Of a stretch of 64,000 nucleotides of DNA, positions 1 to 12,355 are shown one piece after another (position 1 is the stretch's first letter; the number at the start of each line of letters is the position of its first letter). Source of the DNA: Ehretia macrophylla (Eukaryota; Streptophyta; Magnoliopsida; Boraginales; Ehretiaceae); assembly GCA_037974665.1 (NCBI GenBank), contig CM075771.1, forward strand, positions 25,119,425 to 25,183,424, in the 5' to 3' direction. Both the position numbers and the translations under genes were made by a program. The notes beneath the pieces are model-generated. The model did no database searches. It was not told the DNA's origin and was given only the letters and a program-made list of their open reading frames with translations.

Positions 1-2482
1 GCGGGAGAGAACATAGTTATTAATAGAATTTCTAGCATATTCAAGGATTAGTATCATATTCTTTTCAATTGTCTTTTTGTTAATGTTTATGTGACGGAAA
101 TACCTAACTAATAATGAGGCTTAAAAGGCTTCTGATATCCATCATAGTCGGGAATTTTGTGATTTCCTTGTTGCTGCCTTTTTTTATTCTTAATATTCTT
201 AAATTTACAGGAGGTCATGCTGCATCTATCTAGAATTAATACTCGATATTACATTGATTTTCGTATGATTTTGAATGATATAGTATACACTTTTGTTTGT
301 GTATGCACACATGCCATAAATGGTGATAACATTTGGAAATTCTGAATAGGTAACATTCATTAATTTTGAGACTTGGAATTGATTTTGTTCCCTCACATTT
401 TATTTCTTATTGGAGATTGTTTACTTTTTAAGTATTTATTTTTAGACAACCTACTGTAGTTAAATATTCGTTAAGATTTCTTACTGAACAGATGCATAGT
501 TGCATTTTGTACATGCTTCCCAGTATTATATTGAACAGTAAAGGTCATGACTGAAGGTACAGAAAGCAAAAGGGAAAAGAAACAAATTAGAAGCGGTTGT
601 AAATTAAGTCTTGGTCTTGAAATGAAGCCTTGCTTGGTATATGAGTTCACGGAGAAGGTTTTATGATGAGCTGAGCAGTGCTCTAGTGTTGTAAAGTTCT
701 ATTTACACTGCTTTGGTGGAATATGTGACACTTTTCAGCTGTAATTTTGTATTTGACTGCTAAAAACCTTGGAGGAGATCTGATATAATACCTTGAAGTA
801 ACCGTACGCATTCTCAAAGCTGTGGATTCCCAGGCTTTGCCCAACTAACCTCACGGGGCCATGAAGTTAACGGCCTAGTAAACCTCCAATGGCCCTAAGG
901 GGACTCGAACTAAAGACCTTTGGGGAGCACACACAAGGATTGACCAGCTGATAATAGTAACATTTTCTTTTTCTTGTGTGCTTGATGCCTTTAAAATAAT
1001 AACAAAATGAGTAATGGTAAGTTGTTAATCATGGAAATTTGATTAATATTGCGCCATGATCACCTTGTTAACTTTGGATGATATGACAAGTTGATGAGGG
1101 ACTTGCAGACAAGAACTATTTTAGCATGCCTACGTTGTATCGAGTTACAACTGTTTATGTGATGTCGTCACTTCTTCACCTTCCTCCTCTCCTCCATTTT
1201 TTTTATCAGTTTTTATGCTTATGTCGATGTAGACTATAGAGTATGTAGAATGTAGGATAAACTTGTCATTTCTTTCTATTTTTGTGGTAAGAAATGAGAA
1301 GAGGGGCGGATCTAGATTTTTTTGCTAGTGGGGACAAAGCCTTGTAAATATCATTTCTTACTGAGCTTAGATTTTCATTGGGACAAACCAAATTCTGTGG
1401 GTCTGTAGGGACTAAGTAGGTTTGACCACAAAGATTAGTGGGATTGTGGAGCTAATTTATTTTCCAGGCTAAACATACTAAAAATTACCTATGTATTTTA
1501 AAGTTTCTGGTGGGGCTATGAGAAACATTGATTTCGATAGGGTGTGTGCAAATAACAATATCTTCTGCGGAGGTCAGTTGGCAAGCCTCTATGTGTACTA
1601 GATGGAGCACCTTTCCTTTGAAATATGTTTATGGTGTATAATGCAGGTTTATAAGAGTATATTAATCTAAATTCATGATTTGTATCCTTGTTTGTTTTAT
1701 GGTAAATAGCAAAACTTATTAAGAATATGTTAAAGTGATTTTTTAAATGACTTGGCATATATTGGTGATGGTTGTTTGTTCTCCCATTGCTTTCTGAAAC
1801 ATTCTGCTTTACATGTTTTTCTAAGTGTTAGTGGGTGGTGTGACGTCATGGCACCTTGCTGTCATGATGATTGAATTTTCCTTTCTCATGTTGACAAATG
1901 CAGCAGATAAATTTGTTTTCTATGTTGGAAGTTTGTAAAAGTTGTCATAGTGTAAAGGCTAGAGATAACCATTTTCAGGATTGAGATTTGAGAAAATGCT
2001 CTTTTCTAACACTTCTAGCTGCTGTTCTCTTCGGTTCTCTTATCACAATATGTTGATATTTTTCTTCCAGAACAAGAATGATGTATTACTTACTAGTTAC
2101 GTGTCCAGATATCTTTTAAATAGCTGATGGCATCTTGGTCTGTTTGTCTAGGTTCATTACGAAATTAGGTTGGGGATTCAATTACTTCAGAAGCCTCCTG
2201 TGTTGAACCCCAGAAAACAGTAATTTTGTCTTAACAATGATTACTCAACTCAATCCATTACTTGAAGTGAAATTTGATTCTCTTTTACATGACACAACCC
2301 ATTTACTTCATAGGGTATATATGCTTTTTTAGGTGCCATGTTACCCTGTCCTTTGCTCTGATCAGTGGAGATTGATTAGCTTCATTCCGTGCAATTTACC
2401 TAACTTCATTACTAGGTGGATAAAATACATGAACTTTATTACTCACGGAGGAATTGATCCTTTTGCAAATTTTCTTCGAAAG
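1..2482 (+). other. Probable intron sequence of UPL4 (5' part of gene outside window)
   Basis: The first recognisable UPL4 exon begins at 2483 after an AG acceptor. The roughly 340 N-terminal residues (armadillo-like region) expected from family length are not found in any frame here, so this stretch is best read as a long intron. It contains a SINE remnant at 809-953. A stretch near 1300-1480 looks like an old dispersed repeat but I could not assign it to a family. The open frame running into the exon from 2333 has no family similarity before 2483 and is treated as intron read-through. Confidence 0.6.
809..953 (-). mobile_element. tRNA-derived SINE copy (5'-truncated)
   Basis: Read on the minus strand, this has a polymerase III B-box-like block (reverse complement of 901-910, GTTCGAGTCC). 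It is preceded by a degenerate A-box region (CAGCTGGTCA) and followed by a family-specific body containing CCGTTAACTTCA and GATTAGTTGGGCAAAGCC-like blocks. The same order of blocks recurs at 27172-27349, 55805-55968 and, truncated, 56218-56290, which is how the family was recognised. The tRNA-like head is incomplete and no target duplication is visible, so this is an old copy. Confidence 0.7.
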
Positions 2483-5400
2483 GTGCATGAAGTTCTGAAA
2501 TTGTTGAATGAGCTCCTCCCTGTTATAGCTGGAGAGCAGGATATCGAACTGCCCTCAGAGAAGGAGGCGTTTCTGATGAATCGACCTGATCTTCTTCATA
2601 AGTTTGGATTGGATTTACTTCCTCTTTTGATACAGGTAGTTTTCTCAGAATGTGGTACCCAAATTTTTTTCTTTTCAAATACCTTTCCCTAGTATTTTAT
2701 AACGTTTCCACATCTTTGTGCAGGCAGTTAATTCTGGTGCAAATTTGTATGTCTGTTATGGATGCCTAGCCGTTATCAACAAGTTAGTTTATTTCAGTAA
2801 ATCTGATATTCTTCTTGAAGTGCTAAGAAGTGTCAACATTCCAAGGTGAAAGCGTGCTTTTTTCTTTGTTGATGATGTAATCTGAATTCAGCATATCCTC
2901 CTTTTTCTATCCTAAAGCTTACAGTTATATTATCGGTCATGTTGCAGTTTTCTGGCTGGAGTTTTTACACGAAAGGATCACCATGTTCTGATATTTGCCC
3001 TTCAGATCATTGATACGATTCTGGGAAAGCTTTCTGATGCCTTCTTGAACTCTTTTGTGAAGGAAGGTGTCTTTTTTGCTATAGATGCACTTCTATCCCC
3101 AGAGAAGTGCTCCCAGTACATGTTTCCAGAGTTCAATAGCATGTATTTGTCAAGTGATGCTAGTCGAAAATCAGCTTCAAGAGATATCCAAAGGTGCCTA
3201 TGTTTTGCTCTGGATACTGGTCAGGCTTCTTCAGCACCAGAGAAGGAGCCTTGCAAACTCGAGAAAGATGCTGTTCAGAATCTTGCGAAGCATATAAAGA
3301 CCAATTACTTACCAGCAGAGCTAATGAACCCTGAGAATGGGTTGACTAGTGTTCTCCAGAAGCTTAAATCTCTATCCACTTCACTAATAGATTTGGTGAA
3401 CATATCTAAGAATGACCTCGCTTCTACTCTGCGTGAAGAAGAGTTTTATCATATTTTGCATAAAATTATGTTAGAACTCAATGGGAAGGATCCAATTTCC
3501 ACTTTTGAATTCATTGAGAGTGGAATTGTCAACTCATTAGTTAATTACCTGTCCAATGGTCAGTATCTGCGAGGTGCTGGTTATGACTTGTATAGTGTTG
3601 AGAAAAGATTTGAGATGTTAGGAAGACACTTTTTATCTGCTGCAGACCCACCTTTGGAGGATTCTCCTCTTTCTGCTCTGATAGGGAGGCTGCAAAGTGC
3701 ACTGTCTTCTGTGGAAAATTTCCCTGTTGTCCTGTTTGATACTTCTAAGTTAAGGAACTCGTATGCTACAGTTCCCTACCGACGTTGTACTCCCTATCCT
3801 TGTCTAAAGGTGCAGTTTGTGAAGGGTGAAGATGATACATATCTGGGTGATTTTTCTGGTGGTGTTGTGAATGTCGACCCTTTTTCTCCAATTGATGCAA
3901 TTGAAGCATACTTATGGGAAAAAGTGGGTGCAGATAGAACTTTGCACGTACAATTGCCATCTAAATCCTGGAAGGAAAAAGAAAGTACACCTCCTCATTT
4001 GCCTTCAGATTCTAGTCCTTCTCACAGCAAAAGTCCAGATCTTATGGGTTTTGACCGCGTGTCTGTTAATGGGAAGGAAGAAGTGCAGGTTTGGTATTTT
4101 ATTGTTATGCAACTTATACATTTATATGCTTCTGAGAATTTGTTGATAAGCATGTCTTCCTCTTCGCTTTTGAAAATTGTGTGGGATTACTTATTATTTG
4201 ACAGCTTTTTGCTACACAGGAAGTGCATAACTCACCACTCACTACAGCTGGAGAAAAAGCCAACTCAATTACAAATTCAGCAGATTTGGGCCCTCACTAT
4301 GTAAGTTAATACATGTTGGATATGAATGTGATATGTGCTAATGTCAAGTGCCATATGAACTAGGACTTCTAGAGCGGTTTCTACCCTTTGAAACTTCAAC
4401 CCATGCAGGAGTCTCTCTATCTGCATCTTAAGCTTATCCTGCATTCCTTGCTAGTCTGTCAGTGCAATTGTAACTTGCATTGCAAGTTAAAATTGTTGCT
4501 TCACTATCAACTAATAGGTTGAATTTAATATCTTATTTCCTTATTGAATTTGTTTTGATTGCAAGAACCTGTTTTTATGAGTCATAATATCCAAGTTATA
4601 TTGGTTAATTTATACTGCTTAAGGATTCTATGGAGCAGGAAAGACATTCTTCTGCAGAAGAAGCTAGCATTGGTTCTGATTCTCCTAGCAGCATTGGCAG
4701 TGAGGATGAATCACCAAAATTTTCACTTTACCTAGAAGGGCAGCCACTGGACCGTGCACTAACGCTATATCAAGCTGTACTTCAACAGCAGATCAAAAGA
4801 GAAGCAGATGTTGTTACTAATACAAATTTATGGACTGAAGTACACAAATTAACATACAGAAGTGTTAAAAAATCTAGTGCTGAGCATCATCATCATTGTA
4901 CTCATTCTCCTTCTCCATCTGTAAAAACTGGTACATGGTGGAAGTACACTCCATTTTTCTCAGGCATTTTTGTTTCAGAAGTTGTTGATGTGGAGAAGTC
5001 AAATCCAGTTTATGATATACTAACCCTTCTTAAAAGTTTGGAAGGCATGAACCGGCTCAGATTTCATTTGATGTCTCGTGAAAGAATATTTGCTTTTGCC
5101 GAAGGGAGAACCAATGATTTGGATAATTTAAGGATAGCAGTTTCTAATGCTCCCCAAAATGAGTTCGTGAATACGAAGTTGACAGAAAAACTAGAACAGC
5201 AGATGCAGGATCCATTGGCTTTGTTTGCTGGTAGCATGCCTTCATGGTGTGAGCAATTGCTCGCTTCTTGCCCATTTTTATTTACTTTTGAGGCGAGATG
5301 TAAATATTTTCATCTGTCAGCATTAGGTCAACCTCATCCTTCGTCTCATAGTAACATCAGAGCAGTGAGCATTAGGCATCAGAGTAACAATCGCATTCTT

Positions 5401-8380
5401 CCTCGTAAGAAGTTTTTGGTTCATCGAGATAGGATTCTCGATTCGGCTGCACAGATGATGGATTGCCACGCCCGTCAAAGAGTTATCATTGAGGTAGAAT
5501 ACGATGAAGAAGTTGGTACTGGTCTTGGTCCAACATTAGAGTTCTATACCTTGGTGAGCCATGAGTTTCAAAAAAATGGCCTGGGTATGTGGAGAGAAGA
5601 CCATCTGTCCCTTGGCAACGGGGAAAGCTTGGAGACTGGGGATTCTGGATCGTTGGTGCCTCGATTTGGGCTATTCCCTTGCCCCTGGTCTCCAGCAGCA
5701 AGCACGTCAAGCAGCAAAGAGTTTTCAGAAGTGATGAAAAAGTTTGTCCTTCTTGGGCAGATAGTGGCAAAGGCTCTCCAAGATGGAAGGGTTTTGGACC
5801 TTCCCTTCTCTAAAGCCTTCTACAAAATTATTCTCAGGAGGGTATGATTTCGTTTGACACTTTGATGTGTAATTCATATTTGATATTAGTGATCTGATCT
5901 TTGTTAAATTATTTATTTTCTGCAGGAACTCACCATATATGATATCCCAGTATTTGATCCTGAACTGGGGAGGGCTCTTCTGGAGTTTCAGGCTCTTGTT
6001 GAAAGAAAAAAAATTTTGGAATCCATTTGTAAAGAGAAGCCTACTGTTAACTTTGACATGCGCTTCCAAAATATATGTATTGAAGATCTTTGCCTTGACT
6101 TCACTGTTCCCGGTTTTCCTGATTACATTCTTGAGTCTTCATCCGATTCAAAGATGGTCAGTATGTCATGACGTGAGACCTTCTTGCATGAGATAAATAT
6201 GATTGAAGATACATGCTTGACTCATAATACTGCATTTGCTTAGGTAAACATGTTTAACTTGGAGGAATACGTTTCCGTCATTGTGGATGCAACTGTAAAA
6301 TCAGGAATTTCGAGACAAATAGAGGCTTTCAAGTCAGGTTTTACTCAGGTTTGTGCTCATATTCTTTGATTTTTTTCTCATTCGTCTGTCTTCAATTTTT
6401 TCTTTTTTCTTTTTAACATCAATGAGAACCCGGTAGATGAGAAATCTGTAAGATTAGCTGCTGACTTTGAATATGAACTGATATTATTATATGTAGACGT
6501 CAAGAAAAGGAAACATGAGTATATTCCTTGATTTTTTTTTTCTCATATGTCTTACTGTTTGTTTCTTTATTCCCACATCAGTGAGAACCTTGCAGATGAG
6601 AAATATGTAAGATTAGCTGCTTACTTTGAATATGAAATGATATTATTTTATGTAGATGTCAAGAAAAGGAAACACGAGTATGATTACTGAAGGGCTATGT
6701 GTTACAATTATGTTAGAACCTTAGGCTTAAAAGTATGTTCTGAGAATTAGGATTGTTGGCATAGACTTCAAAATGTCAGACATTCTTATAGCTGTGATTA
6801 GTTTATTCATTGATTTTAGGGAATGTATATTGAGTAATTCTCTCATTCTCTTGGGAGGAACTTTTACAAATATACCAGTGGCATTAGAACTTTTCTCTCC
6901 CCCTATGGCTCCCTTTCAAGCCCTCCCAAATACATAGGAATGAAACAGAAAATAGTAATTTACAATACCAAAACTAGATATAGGATAATCCATTTGGATG
7001 CAATAACAAAATGAAAATTACTTCAATTAATTTAATGTAAATACATGTTTGGCCTAAATTAATTTACGTGGTGATAATTTTCCCTTTTTTTCCCTTTCAT
7101 AGAACTCTAGTAATCGGAGTACTTTGTAGCATCTTAATATTTAAATTTGAAGCATCAATGTTCATAGGACTTCCATTTACAAAGAGTCCCCACCTGAGAA
7201 ATGGCAACACTTTGTACACCACCCTAAGGAGGGAAAATGTTATTATATTATAATACTCTTGGATCGAGTTGCTTAGATGCTGGACTTTGCACTGTGATGA
7301 CTTTCAATTGTCAGTTGTTTCTTGCGAGCACTCATCTTTCTTGATATATGGTTTGCCAATTTCTTGCATTACGGTATTTGTTCTATTACATTATTTATTT
7401 CCTCAGGGTTTCACTCTCTTCTACGTTAGGCAGTTCATAAATTAGGCAATCTTCTTTACACTGACTTAAGCATATAACTTTTTTTTTTTATGGTTTGTCT
7501 AGGTATTCCCTATCAAACATCTTGAGATATTCACGGAAGAGGAATTAGAGCTTTTACTATGTGGAGAGCGTGAACTTTGGAATGTAAGTTTGTATTAAGA
7601 TTTGTTTTGTTAGTTTGATGTTCCAATATTCATTAACTTGAATTAACGCTATTTTATATTTTGAGGGTAAAACAAATTACTGTTTCTGTTTATTGCAGTC
7701 AAGTGATCTTTTGGATCATATTAAATTTGATCATGGATATACTTCTAGCAGCCCTCCAGTTATAAATGTTAGTATGGGCTTTGCTTTGTTCTTTAATTTG
7801 TATGTTCTCAACTTCTCTATCGTTGAATACTAATGTGGCGTTTGAATTGTGTAGTTACTGGAAATCATACAAGAGTTTAACTCTGAGCAGCAACGAGGAT
7901 TCTTGCAGTTTGTGACTGGGGCACCTAGGCTCCCTCCAGGAGGTTTAGCGTCTCTTAAACCGAAATTGACAATCGTCAGAAAGGTCTGTGTTGACGGGAA
8001 ATTCTCCTTTGGAAATTTGTTTTGCATTTTTCATCCTGTTTACCAGTGTTGTGGTTTCTCCAAACTCTAGTAAACGGGCAGATCAAGAGCTATACCAGTG
8101 CCAGGACCTGATCTTAGTATTATTCTTCATCTTCTGGTTGTTTTGACAGAATTTTAGCATATCCCCCGATGCTGACTTGCCTAGCGTGATGACCTGCGCG
8201 AACTATCTGAAGCTGCCACCTTACTCTTCAAAGGTTGCTCTAAAGTCATATTTTCTTCCATGTATATTTGTTAACGTAGGAACTGTTCAATAAATTTTAT
8301 TTCCTTAAATGCAGGAGCGGATGAAAGAGAAACTCTTATATGCCATAACAGAAGGACAAGGCTCATTCCATCTATCGTAG
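2483..8380 (+). CDS. UPL4: HECT-type E3 ubiquitin-protein ligase UPL4 (C-terminal 1,159 residues; 5' end outside window)
   Basis: Exons: 2483-2635, 2724-2845, 2948-4088, 4220-4300, 4624-5841, 5926-6156, 6244-6348, 7503-7583, 7699-7767, 7855-7983, 8150-8233, 8315-8380 (stop 8378-8380). All have GT/AG ends and phases that close exactly. The protein transfers ubiquitin from an E2 to substrates through a HECT thioester. The catalytic Cys is in [14 protein letters not shown], codon 8195-8197. Other HECT landmarks are [52 protein letters not shown] and [16 protein letters not shown]. The exon at 4624 opens with a Ser/acidic linker before [20 protein letters not shown]. The linker is short, as in UPL4, not the long acidic linker of UPL3. 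UPL4 of Arabidopsis is about 1,500 residues, so about 340 are missing upstream. The last residues GQGSFHLS are the usual HECT C-terminus. Confidence 0.95.
6361..6683 (+). repeat. Tandem duplication, two units of about 162 bp, in a UPL4 intron
   Basis: Unit 1 (6361-6522) and unit 2 (6523-6683) share a T-rich start, then GTAAGATTAGCTGC, a block ending in TTTGAATATGAA, and GTCAAGAAAAGGAAAC. The array lies in the 1,154-bp intron between exons ending 6348 and starting 7503. The two units differ by scattered substitutions, so it is not a very recent event. Confidence 0.9.
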
Positions 8381-9883
8381 GCTCACAGTTATATTACAAG
8401 ACAAGTAAAAAGTCTCTGAATATCCTGATTACATTGGGCGTTGGACGTGTACATAAAGTGACTAAGTTCTCCTGATGGTGTTTGGAGGAGGAGCTGATTG
8501 GCGCGGCAAAGAGGAAGGCTCCTGCTGACTGACTGCAGCTAGTGTGACATGTAAATAACAGTGGCAGGTAATTATATGTTAGTGCATCGAGTTTCAGAAG
8601 TGAAAATGTACAGGAAAAGGATTAAGGCATTGGGTTTTCTAAGATAGTTTAAGCGTTTTCTTTAAAAGTATTTTATGTACAGATTTATGTATAGGGTTTC
8701 ATTCAGCTCTCTCTATGCATATATATATATATATATATATATATGTGCCTTTTCAACCACCGATAGGTGTGGTTCAGCAAATTATTGCTTTTGAAATCTC
8801 AACGTGAAAAACTAATGCAACTCATTGAGCATCATCATGTATATTCATACGAGTATGGCTGGGTAGTGAACGGCGGTGCATATTTAAGCGTCTCCATGTT
8901 CGTTACTTGGGGATTTGAATTCCACATTCAGTGGTCCCGATCATTGCGCGAGGTTTTGGATTCCACTTTTAGCGGTGCAAGGATGATATAGTTATTTAAC
9001 GGGAAATTATTGTCATCATTTAGCTTGTTGGTAAGTGAAATGGGAGGGTATTTAAAAATGCGGAGAAAATATGAAGCTCGCGAGGCATGTACCTAACCCA
9101 TACACAGCGTGGCACTACTTCACGCAAAGAGTAATTCTAGGAACGAATTGGGGTTTCTCCTTTGCAATTTGCATCCATTTTTCTCTTTTTATGTTCGAGA
9201 AACTATCTTCTTTTTTTATAGAAGGATTTCTATTATCCAGGGTATTTTGAGAGATCTTGGTGTCTAAAATCTTGAAAAAGGGAATCTCTCCATTGTCCTA
9301 AAAAGTTAAATGTGTTGGATTCGTGAATCAAAGAAAGTTTGACTCAACTGATTATTGCGTAACACTTCTCTTTAGGTTTAGGTTTAGGTTTTGTAATTTT
9401 AGAATAGATATAGTATTTATAGCATATGTGAGTTCAGAATATAGAAAAAAGAAAATATCTATGTGGTTCGGTTTGTGTATTTTTTTTTTCTTTTAATGAA
9501 GAGAAATTCAGCTTAGGGCTACATTATATTTATTCTAAATTTTATTGTGTTGTAATGAGTCTCATCACATACCCCAAGTTAGTAAAAGTCGAGACAATAT
9601 TAATAAGAAAAATTTAACCTTGAAATTTTTTATTGCTCCACTAAATCTTTTTGGTTATGAGTGTTCCGCGTGCGTGTGCTTTACACAATGCATCCAGCAT
9701 CCACCACCCAATAACCCGATACCAAATAAGAGGACAGAATATACCCGACGTAGTACTTCCCTACTCCACCCAAACACACCCCAAACTTTCCAAAATATCC
9801 ATCTTATCACTAAACTATTTCCCTTTTAAAACTTCAAACAAAACCACTACCCCCTCCGTCCAAACCCAAATGGACAACAAGCC
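8381..9883 (+). other. UPL4 3' UTR and UPL4-HCF152 spacer
   Basis: The first few hundred bases after the UPL4 stop are presumably 3' UTR. An (AT)n microsatellite lies at about 8719-8744. A short run of three TTTAGG telomere-type units lies near 9368-9388. The open frames at 8767-8991 and 9545-9829 show no recognisable family and no gene-like context. The last 150 bp before the HCF152 start is CA- and C-rich and probably leader. Confidence 0.5.
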
Positions 9884-12127
9884 ATGAACACTAGACCACC
9901 ACCACCATCAGCAACCACCACCTCAAGCCCACTTCCACTACCCCACAGCCTCACCCTCCATTGGGTCTCTCCGCCACCTTCCTCCACCACCCTTTTTGCC
10001 TCCATATCCACCACCACCACCACCACCACAACCAAGACTACACACACTTTCCATGTCCACACCACCACCAACCCCTCTAACATCTCCCTCACCAAAAACA
10101 AACTATCATCATCCAACACCCAAGACCAAACACTTTTAACACTACTTCGCCAAAGAAAAACTGAAGAGGCCTGGACTGCATACACACAGTGCACACACCT
10201 TCCCAACCCCACTTGCCTTAGCCGCTTAGTTTCCCAATTGTCTTACCAAAACACAGAATTGAGTCTCACCCGTGCACAGTCCATTATACAACGCCTCCGC
10301 AACGAGCGGCAGCTCCACCGTCTAGATGCCAATTCCCTTGGCTTACTGGCAGTGGCAGCTGCGAAAGGCGGCCACACACTGTATGCCACTTCTGTCATTA
10401 AGTCTATGCTTAAATCTGGCTATTTGCCACATGTTAAAGCATGGAGTGCTGTTGTAAGCCGCCTTGCTGCTTCTGGTGATGATGGTCCACTTGAGGCCAT
10501 TAAGCTATTTAGTAGTGTGACCAAAAGGGTCAGCAAATTTGCAGACGTGAATGTTGTTAAGCAATCGAGGCCTGACACGGCTGCTTATAATGCCGTGCTT
10601 AATGCTTGTGCCAATCTTGGTGAAGTGATGAAATTTGTGCAATTGTTTGATGAGATGAAACAATTTGGTTGTGAGCCGGATGTTTTGACATACAATGTAA
10701 TGATCAAGCTATGTGCCAGAGTTGATAGAAAAGATTTGCTTGTGTTTGTACTCGAAAGGATTCTTGAAAAGAGGATCCCTTTGTGTATGACAACGTTGCA
10801 TTCGCTTGTGGCGGCCTATGTTGGTTTTGGTGATTTGGAGACAGCAGAGAAGATGGTTCAAGTAATGAGAGAGGGGAGGAGAGATCTTTGCAAGATATTG
10901 AGGGAGTCAAATTTGGAGAATTCGAGTGGAAATGAGAGTGATGCATTATTTGGGAAATTGCTTCCAAACTCGATTGATTCGAGCTCAAGTGAGCCACCAG
11001 AGTTGCCTAAAGCGTTTGCTCCCGACTCTAGGATATATACTACCTTAATGAAAGGTTATATGAAGCAAGGTCGTGTTACCGACACAGTGAGGATGCTCAA
11101 GGCAATGAGGCATCAAGAAGACAGTGCTAGCCAGCCCGACCATGTTACTTACACGACAGTTGTTTCTGTTTTCGTGAAGGCAGGAGCAATAGATCGTGCA
11201 AGGCAGGTGCTGGCTGAGATGACTAGAATTGGGGTGCCTGCTAATCTTATCACTTATAACATTCTCCTCAAAGGGCACTGTCAACAGTTACAGGTAGACA
11301 AGGCGAAGGAGCTGCTTCGCGAGATGGTTGACGATGCAGGGATTGAACCTGATGTTGTTTCCTATAATACTTTGATTGATGGATGCATACTAGTTGATGA
11401 TAGTGCAGGAGCCCTTACCTTCTTTAACGAGATGCGAGCAAGAGGCATCGCTCCTACCAAAATTAGCTACACTACATTGATGAAAGCATTTGCATTGTCT
11501 GGCCAACCAAAATTAGCTAGCAAAGTATTTGATGAGATGTTCAAAGACCCTCGAGTGAAAGTTGATATAGTTGCTTGGAACATGTTGGTTGAAGGATACT
11601 GCAGACTGGGATTGATAGAGTCAGCAAAAAGTGTAATTCAGAGGATGAAAGAGAATGGATTCCATCCAAATGTGGCTACATATGGTAGTCTGGCGACCGG
11701 GATTGCATTAGCTAGAAAGCCAGGAGAAGCACTTCTGCTCTGGAATGAGGTAAAAGCTAGGTACGAGATGGAAAAGGAAGGAGATGATTCGAACTCTTCT
11801 TCAGCTCTGCCCCCATTGGTACCTGATGAAGGACTTTTAGATACTCTGGCTGATATCTGTGTGAGGGCTGCTTTCTTTAGGAAAGCATTGGAGATTGTTG
11901 CTTGTATGGAAGAGCACGGGATACCGCCAAACAAGACCAAGTATAAAAGAATCTATGTAGAGATGCATTCCAGGATGTTTACCAGTAAGCACGCGTCAAG
12001 AGCTAGACAGGACCGGAGAAAGGAAAGGAGAAGGGCAGCCGAGGCTTTCAAGTTTTGGGTGGGATTGCCCAACTCTTATTATGCTAGTGAGTGGCACTTT
12101 GAGCCTGCTGTAGATGAATATGACTAG
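9884..12127 (+). CDS. HCF152: Chloroplast pentatricopeptide-repeat RNA-processing protein HCF152
   Basis: Intronless, 747 residues. HCF152 in Arabidopsis (about 780 aa) binds plastid RNA between psbH and petB and is needed for processing of the psbB-psbT-psbH-petB-petD transcript, and so for the cytochrome b6f complex. The first ~75 residues are rich in Ser, Thr and Pro with a run of Thr encoded by CAC/ACC repeats, as expected for a plastid transit peptide. PPR units begin near residue 228 (PDTAAYNAVLNACANLG) and continue through PDVLTYNVMIKLCARV, PDSRIYTTLMKGYMKQG, PDHVTYTTVVSVFVKAG, PDVVSYNTLIDGCI, PTKISYTTLMKAFALSG and PNVATYGSLATG. A charged, non-PPR insert sits near residues 335-375. The C-terminal block KHASRARQDRRKERRRAAEAFKFW followed by LPNSYYASEW is diagnostic for the HCF152 orthologue group. 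The ATG chosen is the first in frame. Confidence 0.95.
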   Translation: MNTRPPPPSATTTSSPLPLPHSLTLHWVSPPPSSTTLFASISTTTTTTTTKTTHTFHVHTTTNPSNISLTKNKLSSSNTQDQTLLTLLRQRKTEEAWTAYTQCTHLPNPTCLSRLVSQLSYQNTELSLTRAQSIIQRLRNERQLHRLDANSLGLLAVAAAKGGHTLYATSVIKSMLKSGYLPHVKAWSAVVSRLAASGDDGPLEAIKLFSSVTKRVSKFADVNVVKQSRPDTAAYNAVLNACANLGEVMKFVQLFDEMKQFGCEPDVLTYNVMIKLCARVDRKDLLVFVLERILEKRIPLCMTTLHSLVAAYVGFGDLETAEKMVQVMREGRRDLCKILRESNLENSSGNESDALFGKLLPNSIDSSSSEPPELPKAFAPDSRIYTTLMKGYMKQGRVTDTVRMLKAMRHQEDSASQPDHVTYTTVVSVFVKAGAIDRARQVLAEMTRIGVPANLITYNILLKGHCQQLQVDKAKELLREMVDDAGIEPDVVSYNTLIDGCILVDDSAGALTFFNEMRARGIAPTKISYTTLMKAFALSGQPKLASKVFDEMFKDPRVKVDIVAWNMLVEGYCRLGLIESAKSVIQRMKENGFHPNVATYGSLATGIALARKPGEALLLWNEVKARYEMEKEGDDSNSSSALPPLVPDEGLLDTLADICVRAAFFRKALEIVACMEEHGIPPNKTKYKRIYVEMHSRMFTSKHASRARQDRRKERRRAAEAFKFWVGLPNSYYASEWHFEPAVDEYD

Positions 12128-12238
12128 GCATCTGCTTCTGTGTTGCATCAAATACCATAATTAGAAAAGATTGTAAAAATCATATTGTATTCATAGATGT
12201 GAAAATACATGAAACGAAGCTCTGATTTGTGTATGAGA

Positions 12239-12355
12239 ATATGAACAGCTTTTTTATGACGAGCAACGTCCAAAATCATCAAATATTCACAAAATAACAT
12301 CAAGTGTAACAATATGAAAAGCTCTTTATGACGAGCAATGTCCTCAAAACTGACA
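12239..12355 (+). repeat. Imperfect tandem duplication, period about 73 bp
   Basis: The block ATATGAACAGC...TTTATGACGAGCAACGTC, starting at 12239, recurs from 12312 as ATATGAAAAGC...TTTATGACGAGCAATGTC. It lies just past the HCF152 stop, between two convergent genes, so it may fall in the 3' UTR of one or both. Confidence 0.85.

Noticed and set aside
2150..2220. Possible upstream UPL4 exon (AG|GTTCATTACGAAATT...)
   Set aside because: It has no GT donor at its end and no similarity to the expected UPL4 segment.
2333..2482. Open frame running into the first UPL4 exon, suggesting a longer exon
   Set aside because: Residues before 2483 do not resemble UPL proteins, and a proper AG acceptor sits at 2481-2482; read-through of intron is simpler.
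2855..2890. Box C/D snoRNA-like words (TGATGA, CTGA) in a UPL4 intron
   Set aside because: The boxes are about ten bases apart, far too close, with no terminal stem or guide region.
8767..8991. 74-residue plus-strand open frame after UPL4
   Set aside because: It follows the UPL4 3' UTR and a microsatellite, and shows no family motif or splice-compatible context.
9365..9391. Interstitial telomere or telomere-healing site
   Set aside because: Only three TTTAGG units; short runs of this kind are common near plant promoters.
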